Assembly (NCBI RefSeq): GCF_047496725.1 | Contig: NC_132978.1 | Location: 62,001 to 126,000, forward strand | DNA length: 64,000 bases | From: Anoplolepis gracilipes | Taxonomy: Eukaryota; Arthropoda; Insecta; Hymenoptera; Formicidae | Direction: 5' to 3' | Shown here: in pieces, positions 62,436 to 64,000 of the stretch | Numbering within the stretch: the stretch's first letter is position 1 | Layout: every line of letters starts with the position of its first letter | Notes under the pieces: generated by a model | The model's database searches: none | Seen by the model: only the letters and a program-made list of their open reading frames with translations | Told to the model about the DNA's origin: nothing | Made by a program: the position numbers and the translations under genes

Positions 62436-62852
62436 AATATAACAAAATATAGAACTAAAAAGATAAAATATGCAAATTATCTGCTGAAGATACCCCGTTG
62501 GACAGCTTCTCTTTATTCTGGCATTTTAGTTAAATTATACGATGGCTACCACCGAGAGGATGTCAAAGGACAGAAATTATGATCGGCGGAGGTACGGAAG
62601 ATCCCGCGGAAGGAACGATCGGAGGATTCGGAGGACGTGGCGAGGAGCGCTGGAAGGCGTAAGAGAATGGAAATCAATACGTGAAGTGAGGAGCCAGTTT
62701 CAGGCAGAAGTTGCCAGCTTTAGAAAGCCTTGAGACGTCGTCTGCCCATCCTCTTCGGACCCTTGTGTTAAGAGAGCTCGAACAGGCGAGAGCGAAGGAA
62801 GCGCCAGTGACAGAGTTAAAGGGAGAGAGAGAGAAAAGAGAGTGGGCGTATG

Positions 62853-62860
<8 letters not shown>

Positions 62861-62910
<50 letters not shown>
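62861..62910 (+). repeat. (GA)n microsatellite
   Basis: 50 bp of pure GA within a longer purine-rich block (62818-62940), 430 bp after the previous GA tract. Confidence 0.95.
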
Positions 62911-62917
<7 letters not shown>

Positions 62918-64000
62918 AGAGATAGAGAGAAGGAGGGAGAGTTCCATTCAGGACTAATGGGGTTAAACGCCTTAGCCATCAACCGAACGCCTCCCTCTTG
63001 ATTCTCGGACGTTTCGATTCGTCCGGAGCTAGAATTCGAATTATCCGTAATATCTCCGAACATAGTTTACGTTCATCGAGGCTGCGTCCCGCGAATTAAG
63101 TAGGGAAAATGCGGGCAAAACCGCGCTATAAACGGTACCTATTGAGCAACTATTATTATTAATCATTGTCATTAATCATTAAATTGTACTTTAACACGCT
63201 TTGAATAATTTCAAATTTTTTTCACTTAGGACCGCGAATTCTTTACGAACGATTTAAGAAAAATAATTGAATTAATTCTTAATAACTTTTTAAATTTATA
63301 AATGCATTAGACAGATAGCAAGCATTATTAAGGAAGCGTAAGAAAATTATCAATTTTGAATTAAATAGAAAAATATGCGAGCACATCGGCAACGTTAATG
63401 CAAAGTCTAATAAAAAGAAATTCGTCGCACGTGTGATCGTTATGCGCCATCGACATTTCGTAATCATCGGCCAGAAACCGTTAAGTTTTATGCTTCTACT
63501 AGACAAAGTTCTACTTGCTGTGAAGATTTTACCATAATCGTTCTTCTGATGGGCCGTTGTAATGGAATATCGGGATTGAAAAATGACGTATGGTCGGAGA
63601 TCATAAATAGGAATATTCGATACACTTAAGCCTTACTATCTGTATAATTTTCTTATCACGCAACTTTTTGGAGACACTAATTTGCTCGGACATTTTTATC
63701 TCGCTCTAAGCCAATTTGATTCTCTCATAAGATTTAATCATCGTTTTTCATCAATTTTATTTATTATAAGCAATAGTTTTTTATTAATCTATGTATTGTA
63801 AATTGGAAAGTTTTAAAAGTTTTATTAAGAACTAAAGGTTTAACTAACTGAAATTATTTACCCGTATGTATGTATTGTATATATAAATATATGTATATGT
63901 ACAAAGCTATATCAAGATAATTTTATCAAATTTTTGTACAAAGAGATTAATTTACTAACGTGAAAATTAAAATATTTTGTCGTCAGTTCAATTATTCATA

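Larger units (their letters stand above)
61453..64000. other. Right-edge DNA without recognised genes
   Basis: A GC-mixed patch at 61460-61800 has open frames on both strands, upstream of the candidate Pax6 exon. The rest is AT-rich with two GA tracts. No promoter elements could be assigned. Confidence 0.45.

Overview
The window is nuclear DNA from an insect, most likely an ant or another hymenopteran. It shows spliceosomal introns with GT-AG borders, an insect-type Pax6 (eyeless) gene, a secreted Tyr/Pro/Gln-repeat protein gene with a TATA plus TCAGT core promoter, AT-rich intergenic DNA broken by GC-rich patches, and a very high density of (GA)n/(CT)n microsatellites (about 21 long tracts in 64 kb). 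No bacterial, viral or organellar gene was seen. The species call is inference; insect origin is well supported.

Two genes can be defended exon by exon. On the minus strand, four coding exons of a Pax6/eyeless gene lie at 44967-45132, 43709-43889, 25814-26004 and 24804-24913. All have clean splice sites and matching phases. They encode the complete paired domain, a Q/G/V-rich linker with the conserved YDKLRLLNGQT motif, and a Ser/Pro-rich segment. A plausible but unproven upstream exon is at 61371-61452. The homeodomain exons were not found, so the gene should continue past the left edge. On the plus strand, a compact three-exon gene at 7138-9865 encodes a 315-residue secreted protein with seven decapeptide repeats (QYGxPxxP type) and an LPDGR-containing C-terminal half. 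If the Pax6 homeodomain lies left of the window, this gene is nested antisense inside a Pax6 intron.

Region by region: 1-7.1 kb is mostly AT-rich intergenic DNA with a 462-bp TA-flanked MITE (843-1304) and three GA/CT blocks. 7.1-9.9 kb is the secreted-protein gene. 9.9-24.8 kb has no recognisable exon but holds many simple repeats and one hAT-type MITE (20608-21160). 24.8-45.1 kb is the Pax6 exon cluster with a 17.7-kb intron and a foldback repeat in the 0.9-kb intron. 45.1-64 kb is upstream or 5' intronic DNA with a second, inverted hAT-type MITE (48825-49460), a long inverted-repeat element between TA tracts (55.88-56.21 kb), and a few weak coding candidates.

No tRNA, rRNA, CRISPR array or autonomous transposase gene was recognised. 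The most interesting items are the Pax6 gene with unusual RED-subdomain residues, the possible antisense nesting of a structural-protein gene, the paired hAT MITEs with GATA/TATCTAGATA-rich ends, and the foldback array inside the Pax6 intron.
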